From the NCBI RefSeq assembly GCF_037893015.1, contig NC_133665.1, positions 100,885,637 to 100,949,636 on the forward strand: a DNA stretch of 64,000 nt, given 5' to 3'. This DNA is from Macrotis lagotis. Lineage: Eukaryota; Chordata; Mammalia; Peramelemorphia; Peramelidae. Positions 25,101 to 38,939 of this stretch are shown one piece after another (within the stretch, counting starts at the first letter, position 1; each line of letters begins with the position of its first letter). Position numbers and translations under genes: made by a program. The notes below the pieces were generated by a model. The model made no database searches. It was given only the letters and a program-made list of their open reading frames with translations, and was not told the DNA's origin.

Positions 25101-28100
25101 GCCTTGGAGGCTTCAGGGACAGCTGCCCTGCCTCATGTCCTGTGCCAGCCTCTCACAGATCACGTGCAGCAGTACGTCCTCATCTTGCTGAGACTTGGAG
25201 ATGCTGTTGGTGAGGTACTGCCTGGGAGGGAGGGAAGACACAGCCTCCAGCCCAAGGGAGCCCTTGGTCTGAGAGGCCACAGATGGAGCCCCTGCTCTTA
25301 GAGATCCCCTAACTTGTAGGGAGACAAGTATCCCACAGGGAAGGGACAGGGTAAAGAGAGGCATAAAACTATTTACAAATGGCAGAACTCTTGTGAATAC
25401 AGCACCCACAAATTCTAAGAGCACTGAACTTGGAGTTGTATTTATAATTAAGTGCTCCTGCTCTAAATGTGATATTTGAATCAAGAAAGCCTTCCAGAAG
25501 GAACTGATTTTATTTTTAAGGTAAAAAGAATCTTTGTGAGTTGTGGCATCTAAGGAGATGACAGATACATTGAATCCTGATAGAATCACAGAATTTCACA
25601 ATCCCCAAATCTGAAAGTGTCTGGGGGGCTATCTTTGTAGATTTGTACCTGAGTAGAAATCCCCTTTTATGTGACATTTGAAATGGTCATCCAGCCTATG
25701 AAAAACCTCCAGGAATTGGGAAGGTACTGAGACAAAGGATTCTACTTTGGGTCAGCTCTTTTTATTAGAAGATTCTTCCTTATTTAAAGCCTAAATCTCT
25801 CTGTAACTTCCATCCATTGGTCCCAATTTTGGGACCATGCAGAATAAAATCAAAACTCCTTTTTGCATGACAACTTTATAAATATTGAGGCAGCGAAGTA
25901 GTTAAGAGTACTGGACTTGAAGTCAGGAAGATCTGAGTTCAAGTCTCATCTGGAAACTTAGTAGCTGATCAGTAGAAACCCTGATCAAGTCCCTTAACCT
26001 TTCTCAGCCTCAGTTTCCTTATCTATAAAATAGGGATAATAATATCTGCTTCATAGGGTTCTTATGTGAAGATCAAATGAGATGCTATAGGCACAGTGCC
26101 TTATAAACCTCAAGGTACGCTAGAAATGTTAGATATTATCATGGCCATGGCTACCAAGTCTTCCCCTTTCCCTCATCTGGCAGGACTCAGACTCTGCCCT
26201 GGCCCTTACTTATGCCTCCCCTCTCTTAGCATCACACTGCCAGGGAGCTGGCTATCCAGGCTGCTGACCGCTTCGTGGCTCTTCAGACCTTCATCAGACA
26301 GGCTCTGGACAAGGCCTCAGCCACCCAGGCTCTGTGGGAGAGACTGGGCAACCGGCTGGTGGTGAGTGATCCGGGCAAGGGCAAGTACTTTGCCCAGTCT
26401 TCTACTTAGGGCTAAGACTTTTGGAGGAGGGGATGAGCTTTTTCTTTTTTTTTTTTAATTTTAAAGACCCTCTGAGATCCCTCATTCTACATTGGTCTCT
26501 ACAGCCCCTTAATAAACTTTCCTATTTTGGAAAAGAATAAGCAGGAACTGGGAAGAAGGAATAAATAGGTTATAATTCATGATCTTAAACTGGGAGAGTC
26601 TGTGTTTTTAGCCTGCCTTTCTGAGAAGGCCCCCCTCCCTGTGTTGGGAGCGGACCACCTCACTTAGCAGTTTGCATTGTAGTAGAGTCTGGTGAACAGA
26701 ACACTGAGTCTGGACCATGCCACTAACTCAGTAGATGATTTTGGGCATGTTCTCCCTGGCCTCAGTTTACTCCTTTATAAATGAAGGGGTTTTTCTCCTT
26801 GACTCCCACCTGTCTCTCCTTCTGTCATCTTTCAGTTTTGACATTCTAAGTTTTGGAATTTAAGAACCTTTCCAGCTTTGATATTCTATGTCCTTGGGAA
26901 CGAAGGACAAATGTTGTCCACATTGATATAGTGAGTCCTCTTGCAATATATTTGCTTCATTATGGTAGGGTTATTTTCTTCATAAAAACAAGTTACAAAA
27001 AACACAACAAAAATGATGTCCAAAAAATCTTAACAAGCTTAGGTGTATTGTCCATTGTCTTTATTGCCCAAGAACTCTCATTATTTTATGCAAGTCTTAA
27101 CCACCAGTAATGTTGTGAGCATTGGATGCCAGAGGAAGGGTTAGTTTCTTGGAGGATGGAGATGGGAGGGAGAGGGAGCCAGGGGCTTCTTCTGAATTTC
27201 ATTGAATTCCCATCAAGATCTCTCCCCATCATATTTATATCCCCCGCCCCGTCTTCTCTAGGATGCCCTCTGCACTGCCAATCGGCGACTGCTCCAAGAC
27301 AGCCAAGAAGTGCCAGTGGTGGCCAGCCCTGTCCGAGCTGACCGAGTCCTCCTTTTCAATGATGTTCTTGTTCTACTGCAGGTGAGAAAAGTGGTCTCAG
27401 GAAAGAGATAGAGGCAATAGTTTTAGGGATGTGTATTCTTTGGAGATTGTATAGGGAGGGATATGGAGTAAGTGCTCAGCCCCTACCCTGAAAAAACATG
27501 GATAAGTATCCATGCCAACAGAAGTATGGCCCCAAGGTAAGGGCACTCAGCATCTTTTTAGAATATCTGAATTGTAGGAGCCGCTAGGTGGTGTAGTGGA
27601 TAAAGCACTGGCCCTGGAGTCAGGAGTACCTGAGTTCAAATCCGGCCTCAGATACTTAATAATTACCTAGCTGTGTGGCCTTGGGCAAGCCACTTAACCC
27701 CATTGCCTTGCAAAAACCTTAAAAAACCAAACAAACAAAAAAGAATATCTGAATTGTTATTCTGCCTCTGACAATTTCTAGCTGTTGTAGAGCAGGTATT
27801 GTCCTGTATAGATAAATGTTTACTCATTCCAAGTTCCCAATACCAATAAAATCATAGGTCTAGTTTTTAAAAAAATGACAGCAAACTTTAAAGGAATGTG
27901 TAAATATGAACTATAATAAAATCTTTTTCATTGTTTAGGAGTCTTCCTAACAATAAAAAAAAATAAATTACCTATTGGATGTTTAGCATGGGAAAGAAAA
28001 TTAGAAACAAATCTTTTCTGATCTCTCACTTTACAGGTAAAGAAACTGAAACCTAGAAAAGCTGACTTGTTTAATAACACAAATTTCCTTCTGCCCCAGA

Positions 28101-31100
28101 CTTCAGGACAAGGTGCTTCATTCAGCACAGGGTTGTTGGAAGGAAAGTGCTAGCACTGGATGAAGTAATTTATAGTATAAGCCTCACAACCATCCTTTAG
28201 GGTAGTGGGGCAGCCACCATTTTGGGGAGGAGGGGGGCTGAGGTTCAGAGCCCCCCCCCCCACATCTCTACCCAGTGAAATCCTCCTCCAGGGTTATCGC
28301 TGCAGACCTCCCATTCTCTATTCCTCACATCCACTTGACATGTCCCTCTGGTCCTTTGCCTGTGTCATGTCCCCACGCTTATTTGTGTGTGAATTGTGTC
28401 TGACAGGATCAGAACAGAAGTCCTTGCAAGGTCATGCAGCTCATCTGGGCTGGGGCTTGGACCTGGGGATCTGGGTCCCCCAACGAACTGTACCTTCTTC
28501 ATCTCTTCATTCTACCACTGGGAAAGCCAAAAAGTCAAATCACTTGCCACAGGGTCACAGCTTGTCAGGGGTAGAGCTGGAGCTGCAACTTGGGCTTCCT
28601 AACTCAGGACCATAGCTCTTTTATCTGGATAGGATGAGTACACTTTGAACATAAGAGCAGAATTTGTAAACAAACAAATAAAAACCACCTGTTGGATGAC
28701 CTCTTCCAAAATATACTTGCAGTTGAGGCAGTGAGGTGACCCCATTCTGGAGTCAGGAAGTTCTGAATTCAAATTTGGCCTCAGACACTTACTAGCAGTG
28801 TGACACTGGGCAAGTCACTTAACCCTGTTTTCCTCATTTTTTATGCATCTATAAATGAGCTGGAGAAGGAAATGCAAACCACCAACTGTGTGACCCTGGG
28901 AAAACTGGTTAAAACCTATTTGCCTAAATTTCCTCATCTGCAAAATGAGCTGGAGAAGGAATTGGCCAAACCATTCCAATATCTCTGCCAAGAAAACCAC
29001 AAATGGAGCCACAGAGTCAGACTGAAATGACTGAGCAACACCAAAGTTGGGCCCATGGTCAGTGATGCCATCTTTTGTTCTTTCAGGGTCACAACTTCCA
29101 GACTTTTGACCTGAAGCTGGTTTGGGTGGATGCCACACTTGACAAGAAGCAGACCTCGAACAGGTGAGTCAGCAAGGCTAGTAGGAAGAGGATGTGGTGA
29201 GATGGCATGTGGTGACCCTGACTCAGTTCCCCCTCCCTTTTCCTCCATAAGAAGGAAGCTTTCAGTGGGTGTCCTCAATGCATGGAATGCCCTCCTTTCT
29301 CCTCTCTGTCTCTGGCTTCTCTGGCTTCCTTCAGGTCTTGCCCTCTGAAAGAGGCCTTTCCCAGTCCTCCTTAATCTTGAGATCACCCCCAATTTAGCCT
29401 GGATACATCTTCCTGTTAGACTGTGAGCCCCTTGAGATCAGGAACTGCTTTTATTTTTGCCTTTCTTTGATTCCCACAGTGCCTAGCACATGGTAGGTTT
29501 TTTTGTTTTGTTTTGTTTTAGTTTTTGCAAGGCAATGGGGTTAAGTGGCTTGCCCAAGGCCACACAGCTAGGTCATTATTATGTGTCTGAGGCTGGATTT
29601 GAACTCAGGTACTCCTGACTCCAGGGCTGGTGCTCTATCCACTGTACCACCTAGCCGCCCCAACATGGTAGGTTTTTAATCAAAACAATAGCTTTCTTCC
29701 TGATGGCTTTTTTATGGTTTACAAAATGCTTTCTTAAAAATGACACAATGGACACCAGCCCTGGAATCAGTAGAACCAGAGTTCAAAGCTGGCCTCAGAC
29801 ACTTAATAATTACCTAACTGAATAATTACCTAAATGTGTGACCTTGGTCAAGTCCCTTAACCCCATTGCCTTGCAAAAACCTAAAACAAAACAAGTGAGC
29901 CCTTGCTATTTACTGATTCTTTGACCATGGGAAGATGACAGAACCTCTCAGGGTCTTAGTTTCTTTCTCCATAAAATGAGAAGGCTAGAACAGATGACCT
30001 CTAAGGTGCCTTCTGATTATATAGATCCTCTACATGCCTGAGACAGGAAATCATTGCCTCTGTCACTTAACTTTAAATCCTGAGCTCTTTCCCTAAAACA
30101 CTATGTTGCCAGCCCTTGGTCAAGGTTTCTCAATCTTAGTCATTTTACTTTTTTCCTTTCTCTTTCTGTTTTATAAATAGCAAACTAGTGGGTACATTGG
30201 AACAAATTGTTCTTATCTTCCCATTCCTTCAGAAAAGTCTTCACATGCTGGGGGTAGATACCCCCCTAATTCAGCAACAGGTTTGAGTCTCCTCCTGGTT
30301 TAGCCTTTCTGCTGAGATGGTTATTAGGATGTGCATGTTATAGCTTGTGGAGCCAAAGGTGTCAAGTGGACCCCAACCCTGAAAAGGGCTCAACAAGCCT
30401 TTACTCCTGAGGTGCTAGTTCTCCCAAACACCCCTGCTTCTTCCCTTCCCCCTTTACCTAACCCTCTCTAGGATTGCTGTGAGGATAAAATCAGATAACA
30501 TTTGCAAACATTAAAAGCCCCATGCCAGTGCTAGTGTCTTCTGAGATGATACTTTACTAAGCTGGAATATTAACAATAATTATAATATCTCATTTCTATA
30601 ACATTTAAAGTATATAAAGCACTTTCCTATAAATGATCCTAGAAATAATGTAGGTATTCTCACTCCCATTTTTTTTAATTGTAAAATTTTATTTGTTTTC
30701 CAATTATATACAATAGTAATATGTACCCATCATTTTTTGTAAGGCTCTGAATTCTACAATTTTTCCTCCCTCCTCCCTTCCCTCTCCGCCCCCATAGAAG
30801 GCTGTCTTATAGTCTACATTGTTTTCATGCTGTACATGGAGATCACACTTTCCTGTTCAGTTCTGGTCGCCTCAGTAGGAAAGTTTGAAAGTTCTTTGTT
30901 TCATTGAAAGCTAATCCTTTCTCCTGAAAGAAGATGTTCAGTTTTGCCGGGTAGTTGATTCTTGGTTGTAAACCAAGATCTTTTGCCTTCAGAATATCAT
31001 ATTCCAGTCCCTATAAGCCCTTAATGTGGATGCTGCCAGGTCCTGTGTAATCCTGACTATGGAGCCTCGGCAGTTGAATTATCTGTTTCTGGCAGCTTTT

Positions 31101-34100
31101 AGAATTTTCTCTTTGATTTGGGAGTTTTGGAATTTGGCTATAATATTCCTGGAAGTTTTTCTTTTGGGATCTCTTTCAGGGCATGACTGGTGAATTCACT
31201 CGATTTCTATTTTACCCCCAGCTTCTAGGATCTCAGGGCAATTTCACTGTATTATTTCTTGAAAAATGAAGTCTAGGCTCTTCTCCTGGTCATGGCTTTC
31301 AGATAGCCCAATAATTTTTAAATTATTTCTTCTGGATCTGTTTTTGAGGTCGGTTGTTTTTCCAATGAGATATTTCACATTTTCTTCTAATTTTTGGCTT
31401 TTTTTGGCAGAGTTTTATTTCTTCCTGCTTTCTTGCAAAGTCATCAGCTTCCTTTAGTTCCATTCTGCATTTGAAGAGGTTATTTTCTTCAGAGAGCTTT
31501 TATATCTCCTTTTCCAGCTGCCAATTCTTTTTTAATGCATTCTCCTCATTTGCCTTTTGTTTTGCTTTTTTCCATTGGGTCTAAACTTGTTTCTAACATA
31601 TTATTTTCTTCATTATGTTTTTGAATATCTTTCAACAAGCTTTTCATTTGGTTTTCATGATCTTTCTGCATCGTTCTCATTTCTCCTCCCAATTTTTCCT
31701 CCGCCTCCCTTAGCTGCTTTTCAAAGTCTTTTTTTGAGCTCATCCATAGTCTGAGACCATTTTCTATTTCTCTTGGAGGTTTTGGATACGGAAGGTTCTA
31801 TTTTGTCATCATCTGAGTATATCTTCCCATCTTCCATGGGACTAAAGTAATTCTCTGTGGTTGGATTCTTTTTCTGTTGTTTATTCATTTCCTTAGCCCA
31901 AGACTAATTTACAGCACTTCCAAGACTTTGGGGTTGGTTTTTTTTTGGGGGTGGGGACAGCCCACAGGGACCTTTATTCCTCCAAGGTCTTATGTTCTCT
32001 AGCCTGTGCTTTGATGTGTAGATGGCCGCGCCCCCCCCCCCACTACTTCCCTCTGCCCTGGAGTTATAAGGAGGGATCCAGCTATCTTTTTTTTTTTTTT
32101 AGGTTTTTGCAAGGCAAATGGCGTTAAGTGGTTTGCCCAAGGCCACACAGCTAGGTAATTATTAAGTGTCTGAGACTGGATTTGAACCCAGGTACTCCTG
32201 ACTCCAGAGCCAGTGCTTTATCCACTGTGCCACCTAGCTGCCCCCGGGATCCAGCTATCTCAATATGGAAGGCCAAACTGCAATATCTGAGTGTAGGCAA
32301 ACAGTGGGGTCCTACCCCAGGGAGAACAGAGAAATCTCTGCAGACTTCCCTTACAGTCTCTGGGGGTGCAGGCTGCTTTCTCCTGATTCTTGCTGCAGAT
32401 TCTTTAGCTATGCTCCTCACTCCACACTTGCCCAGGTGCAGCAGAGTTCTCTCACCGCCCCTTCAAGCTGTTGCTGGTGATCTCTCAGCTGGGCTGTGCC
32501 AAGCCATGCCCCCTGACTTTTTTTCCAGCCCCGGTCCTGACTTTCTGGCGGAACTTCCAAGTTATCTTGGACTGGGAAAATGTATCACTCACTCTTTCTG
32601 TGGGTTCTGGCCCTCTAAATTTTGGCTAGAACCATCCTTTGTTCATTTTGGGGGGGTTTGGGGGGGGTCAGAGTTCTTAGGAAATGCTGCCTTCATGCTG
32701 CCATCTTGGCTATGCCCCTCTCACTCCCATTTTGCAGAGGAAGAAATAGGTTTAGATGGAGTACACAAAGAGTCAGCTGCAGAATTGTGACTTGGTCTTA
32801 GGTTTCATACCTTGGGTCCAGGTTCATTCCACTACCCCATGGTCTCACTATTGTGGACTGCTGATTGTAACTCCTGTCCTTCCAGGTATGGGTTCCATGT
32901 CATCACACCTGAAGAAGAGTTCTCTCTTTCTGCAAAGGATGTCCAGGGCAAGGTGAGAAGGGAGGGAGGCTGAGCCAGGAAAGCAGAAGGGTCGGGTCAG
33001 TGAACCACAGGCATCCTTCCCACCTGGCTATAAAGTCCAGGGCCCTTTTCTTTCCATGGTGAGTTGTCTTGAATATACAGATTTCTTCCTTGGAATGAAA
33101 GAGAAGTGATAGAGCTATGTCTGTAACAGAAAGAGTTGTTCACACAACCACACCATTTATTTGCATAGGTCTCTCTGAATGAAATGAATGGATAAGAGAA
33201 AAAAATTATTAAGCACTAATTACATACTAAATGTTGGTAATACAGATTATAAGCAGATCAGCTAGTCTTCAGGAAGTTTATATCCTGATTGAGAAAGACC
33301 ATTCATTTAGAGAAGGTGTGAGAAATATTTTACTCTACAAAGATCCTAAGGAGAAAATACTGACTGGAGTCAGAAGTCATAGAGTCAGATTTGACTCTAT
33401 GAGCCAAAGTATGAGGCTGTGAGATGATTACTCTTAGGTTAAGCCTCAGGAGGACATTTTTTTCCCTTGTGTGAAGCTAACTCTTCTACATGTAGTCAGA
33501 ATCCCTCTCCACCTTAATCCCTTCTCCCCTCACCTCATCAGGTTCTCATGTGCTCCTCTCTAAACTCTGGGCTAACTAGACAGAGTTTAATAATAGAAAT
33601 AACCAATAAGCAGTTAAGGGTGATTAAAGTTTGAGGTGGGGAGGGTATGATCAAGAAAAGGACTCTTCTGAGTAGCTGTGGGAGTTCTATCTTGATAGTA
33701 ATGGTAGTAGTTGTTACTGTCATTGTCAGAGGTAGTAGTAGTGGTATTAGTGGTAGTAGGAATAGTTAGTAAATTGTAATCATCATCATCATCATCATCA
33801 TCACCATCGACATTTATGTTAGACTTTAAGGTTTGCAGAGTCCTTTACATTGATGATTTGATTTGGTCCTCAACAATCTTGGGAAGTAGGTGTTCTTCTT
33901 CCCATTTTCTATATGAAGAAACTGAAGAAGCAGGCAGCAGTTAAATGGCTTGACTAAGCCAGTTAGTATCTAAGACACAGTTTAAACTCTTGGCATTCTT
34001 AATTTATAATTTGGGGTGCTCTATATACTCCACCATCTAGCAGCCCTGAGGACACAGAGATGAGCTTGGAGACTGTTATATGCTCATTTCAGTAAGGTTT

Positions 34101-37100
34101 CCTCATGGTATGGCATGAATGAAAGCAGTGTCATGACTTTAGCTCCCCAATTTCTTTCCTACCTTCCCCAAATCTTTGAAATGTTTACCCTAGCTTTTTT
34201 TTCCTGTAGGATTGTTGGCTGTCCAAGATGAGCCAGGCCATTTGCCAGGCACTGAGTGAGAAGAAGGACTTCCCTGTGCTGGAGCAGGACCAGAATCAGG
34301 AGGGGCTTGAGCCCCCTCCCTCCCGTTGCTGCCTCTACACTTTTCGAACTGAGGATCGGTTCCGACTCGCCACCTATGATGGAAGTTGGTTCTGGGGGAA
34401 GCCTCATGGAAAGTGAGTGATCAGGGGAAGTGCTGGTTCTTGAGGGGAAAGAGTCTTCCAGAATTTGAGAGCTGAATGGACCTCATTTAGTCCAGTCTAT
34501 GTACCAAAGAAATCCTCATTTTAATTTATTCAACACTTCCTTGGTTCATTCTTGGAACCCTTAAGGGCATCCCCTTCGCTATTTGAACAGCCCCAATGTT
34601 AGATGAGTGAGTTTTCTGATCCCAAATACAGTATTCTTTTGCACTATGAACTTTACAAATTGAGAGACTTAATGCCAACTGTCATTTTTATCATTATTAG
34701 AAAAGCCTGAATCCACACAGTTTCTTTTGTCTATGATTCTCCTTTCTTTTACACTTTTTTTCCCCCTAGGTTTTTGCAAGGCAAATGGGGCTTAGTGGCT
34801 TGCCCAAGGCCACACAGCTAGGTAATTATTAATTATTAAATGTCTGAGGCAGGACCTGAACTCAGGTACTCCTGACTCCAGGGCCAGTGCTCTATCTCTT
34901 GTGCCACCTAGCCGCTCCTCTTCCACACTTCTTATTGGTGACACCAAAGGCAGGCTTTTGCTATCCGGAAAAGTTAAGGAACAGATGAAGACTTGAAGGC
35001 ATGACTGCCTTCTCTCCTGTCCTTGTCCCTGAGCAGCTGCCCTTAAACTGCCTTTACTTTTCACTTGTTTGTGTTTCAGGGGCACCTTGAAGTGGCCGGA
35101 TGGAAGAAACCATGTTGGTGATTTCCACCAGGGTTTGGAGCATGGGTAAGACCCCATGAGTTGAGAAGGTCATGATAGCGAGGGCAGGAAAGCCTCAGGG
35201 CCTGATCCTGGGACAGCTCAGGAAAGGGGAGGCAAAGCTGAGGCCACATGGGGCAGGGGACCCGGGGGAGTGGGGCTGACTCTTCTGTCGGTTTAGGAAC
35301 CAGCTTGATTTTTGCAAGGGAGAGGATGAAGAAATCAGGGAATGAGGGAAGGGTATCTTTTTAGAAAAGGAGTGGGAAGCAAAGATGAATTTGTTTTCTT
35401 TTCATGCTGGTTTGACCTTTTTGACTTTGGCCAAGTCTCTTATCTCTAAAATGGGAATAATGATAATTACTTACCTTATAAGACTGTTGGGTGGAAAGTG
35501 ACTTTGTAAACACCAAAATGATAAAGTGGGGCAGTTGTGTGGTACAGTAGCAGGAACAGTAGGGGCCTAGAATTGGGAAGACTCATCTACATGAGTTCAA
35601 ATCTGACTCTTACCAGTTGTGTGACCCTAGATAAGTTTGCCTCAATTTCCTCATTTCCAAAAATGAGCTGGAGAAGGAAATGGCAAACCATATTGGTATC
35701 TTTGATAAGAAAACCCCAAGTGGGGTTGTGAAGAGTTGGACACAACTGAAATGAATTAACAACAAAGATAATTATAATAATTGTTCTCATTTACAAAGTG
35801 TTTCAAGGTTTATAAAGCTGTTTGTAAACGTCTTCCCAATGGAAATGTAAGCTGTTAATAACCCAGTTTTCCTGGATTTATAGATAAGTGGTTGTGATGG
35901 TCATGATCATCATTAAAAAATACTTATAAATCTAGCAGGAGCAATAGAGAGTTTTTAGGAGCTGATTGGAGAAAGAGAGCGGGCTAGGAAGCAGGAAATA
36001 GAGAGGACCAGAGGTCCCCTGGAATGGGGGAGTGAAAAGGAGCTAGATCATCACAGACTTCATGTGCCATCTTTGATTGATTCTATAGGTTTGGGATCCG
36101 CCTGGTCCCTCATGGGACTGAAGACAAGTATGACTGTTATAAATGCCACTGGCAGGAGGGCCAGATGCAGGGCTATGGCATCTGTGAGTAAGTAATGACA
36201 CTGGGTATTGAGCCAAGTGGGGAGGAGGTGGGGAGGAGAGTGACACCCTCCTGCCCTCTATGCATATTATACATAAACACCCAAGGCAGATTCAGGAGAC
36301 CCAGGTGTGAGACCCTGGCTCTGCTCTTAGATTTACTGGGTGACTTTGCTCCAATTACTTTCCCTCTATAGTCCCTAGGTTCAGGCCTTACTTGATCAAA
36401 CTTTTTTTTTTTAAATTTGTTTTTGTTTCTATGACTCTTTTTGAGGTTCCTTCTGTATATTTATTTTTTAAATTATTTATTTTGAATTTTTTTTTTACAA
36501 TTTTCCCCCTAATCTTGTTCCCCCCCCACACAGAAGGAAGTCTGTTAGTCTTTACATTGTTTCCATAGTATACATTGATCTAAGTTAAATGTGTTGAGAG
36601 AGAAATCATATCCTTAAGGAAGAAAAATAAAGTATGAGATAAAATTACATAAGATAATTTTTTTAATTAAAGGTAATAGTTTTTGGTCTTTGTTCAAACT
36701 CCACAATTCTTTCTCTGGATACAGATGGTATTCTCCATCACAGATATCCTAAAATTGTCCCTGATTGTTGTGCTGATGGAATGAGCATGTCCATTAAGGT
36801 TGATCATCACCCCCATGTGTGTAGGCTGTACAATGTTTTTCTGGTTCTGCTCATCTCACTCAGCATCAGTTCATGCAAATCCTTCCAGGCTTCCCTGAAT
36901 TCCCATCCCTCCTGGTTTCTAACAGAACAATAGTGTTCCATCACATACATATATCACAGTTTATTAAGCCATTCCCCAACTGAAGGGCATTTAATTGATT
37001 TCCAATTCTTTGCCACCACAAATAGGGCTGCTATGAATATTTTTGTACAAGTGATGTTTTTACCTGTTTCATAATCTTTTCAGGTTATAGACACGGTAGT

Positions 37101-38888
37101 GTATTGCTTTGATCAAGCTTTCTTAAGGAGCATAAGGCTCCTTTCTCAGAATTAAAATGTATAAAATAAAATATATTACAAGAAAACTAATTATATTAAT
37201 ACATATATGTAATATTTTCCCATTCAAATTCATCTGTCCCTTGGGAGGAGTTGTGTGCCCAGCATTTGAACTAAATGGTTTCTAAACTAAGATCCCTCCC
37301 AGGCTCAACATTCTGTGATTCTGGGAATCCTGTTTCTAGTGCATCTCTCCTTAGGGAGTAGTGACTTTTCTAGCATGAATTTTCCAGCCTCATTAATCTC
37401 CCAAACAAAGAGAAAGGGCAGGAACACTGGGGGAAGATGACAGCATCTTGGTTGGCAGGGTCCTTGGAGGCAAGTTTGTCCACCTAGAACCCAAACAGGA
37501 ATTCCTTCCATCTCACCTCCCGAGAATTGGTTACCCTGCCTCCACCTGGATATCTCCAATGATAGGGAACCTGCTATGTCCATGAATCAATAGGAAATTT
37601 TTCTTATATGGTACCAAAATTTATTTCTCATTTCTTCTCATTTATCTAAATTTCTTTTCTCTGGAGCTAAATAAAATCAGTTTAATGCTTGTAGCTAACA
37701 CATGATATAGGTCTAAATATGCTTCCTAACTTCTACAATTCCTTCATCTTTGCCTGGTCCACCCTGGGTTCTGAATGACCGAGTTATTGTTTCTTATTAC
37801 CGGCCCTCCCTTAGGAGTCATTGACATCAGGACTACAATGGGCAACAGGAAGCAGGGGGCAGATTCTTAGCCAAGTGGGGTTGGGGGATTCTGGTAGAAA
37901 CTGGCCCAGAGGTCCCTCAGTAAGTTTCCTGTCTAATTCTCATGAGGGGAGTCAAGATATCTGTCATGGCTGAAGAAGGCCAACAGCATCAGCTCTCTGT
38001 AACTGGGGCCAGAACTCTGTTTGTAACCAGGCACTGGAGTTTTTCTCAATGAATTGACTTGGCTCAAAATGGTGTGGATGGCCTTGGCTCTGAGGTGCAA
38101 CAGCTTTGGTCTCCTTCTGTTGAGGTGTGGAGTTCTTGTTTAGGATGTGCTGGCCACCATATCCTTTCTGATGTCTGTTGACCTACAGACTTCCTCTTCC
38201 CCTTCAGGTATGCCAATGAGTCTGTGTACAAAGGCTACTTCCGAGACAACATGAGGCAGGGGTTTGGAGTCCTAGAGAGCTCCTCTCAGGCTCCACAGCC
38301 CTTTAAGTTCACGGGGCACTGGGACAGAGACAAGAAGAATGGTTACGGGGTCTGGGAGGACAAAGACAGGTAAGGACCTTGTGTAGAAATTGAATTTCTC
38401 CCTTGGATTATTAGTAGCTGCCAATTCATCTTTCTGTCACAGCCTTATGGCCAAAATCTGAGACTTGGCTTGTTTGAGCAAGAAACATACCATAGGGAAC
38501 CTGCAGCCTAAGGGAAAAATCATGACTCTGTTCTTATGAACTTGCTGCCTGAGTAAAAACTCTTAGTCTGATGGGGAAAATAGGACACCCCAGAGAAAAC
38601 TGACTTAAAGAGACCTCTAAAACGTATGATTGGTTCGATGGCTCTTAACAGTGACCGGAAACAGGTAAGGAATTTGGGGGAAGGTGATGAGGGATGGAAG
38701 ATTTTCATTTGCTCCCATCTATCAGACACCTAATTGAATAAACGCACAAGCACCTGCTTGGAGGGAAGTTCCTCCTGGTGGAGTTCCTTCCCTTTGAATC
38801 AGAAAAGCAAGACTTAACCTTTTAGACTTATCATGGAAGCAGAGATGAGAATCCATAGCAATGGGAAAACAAAAGCAGACAGTTTCAT

Positions 38889-38939
<51 letters not shown>

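Noticed and set aside
31546..31743. 65-codon - strand coiled-coil frame
   Set aside because: It is the ORF1 remnant of the HAL1-like element, with stops and frameshifts around it, not a host gene.
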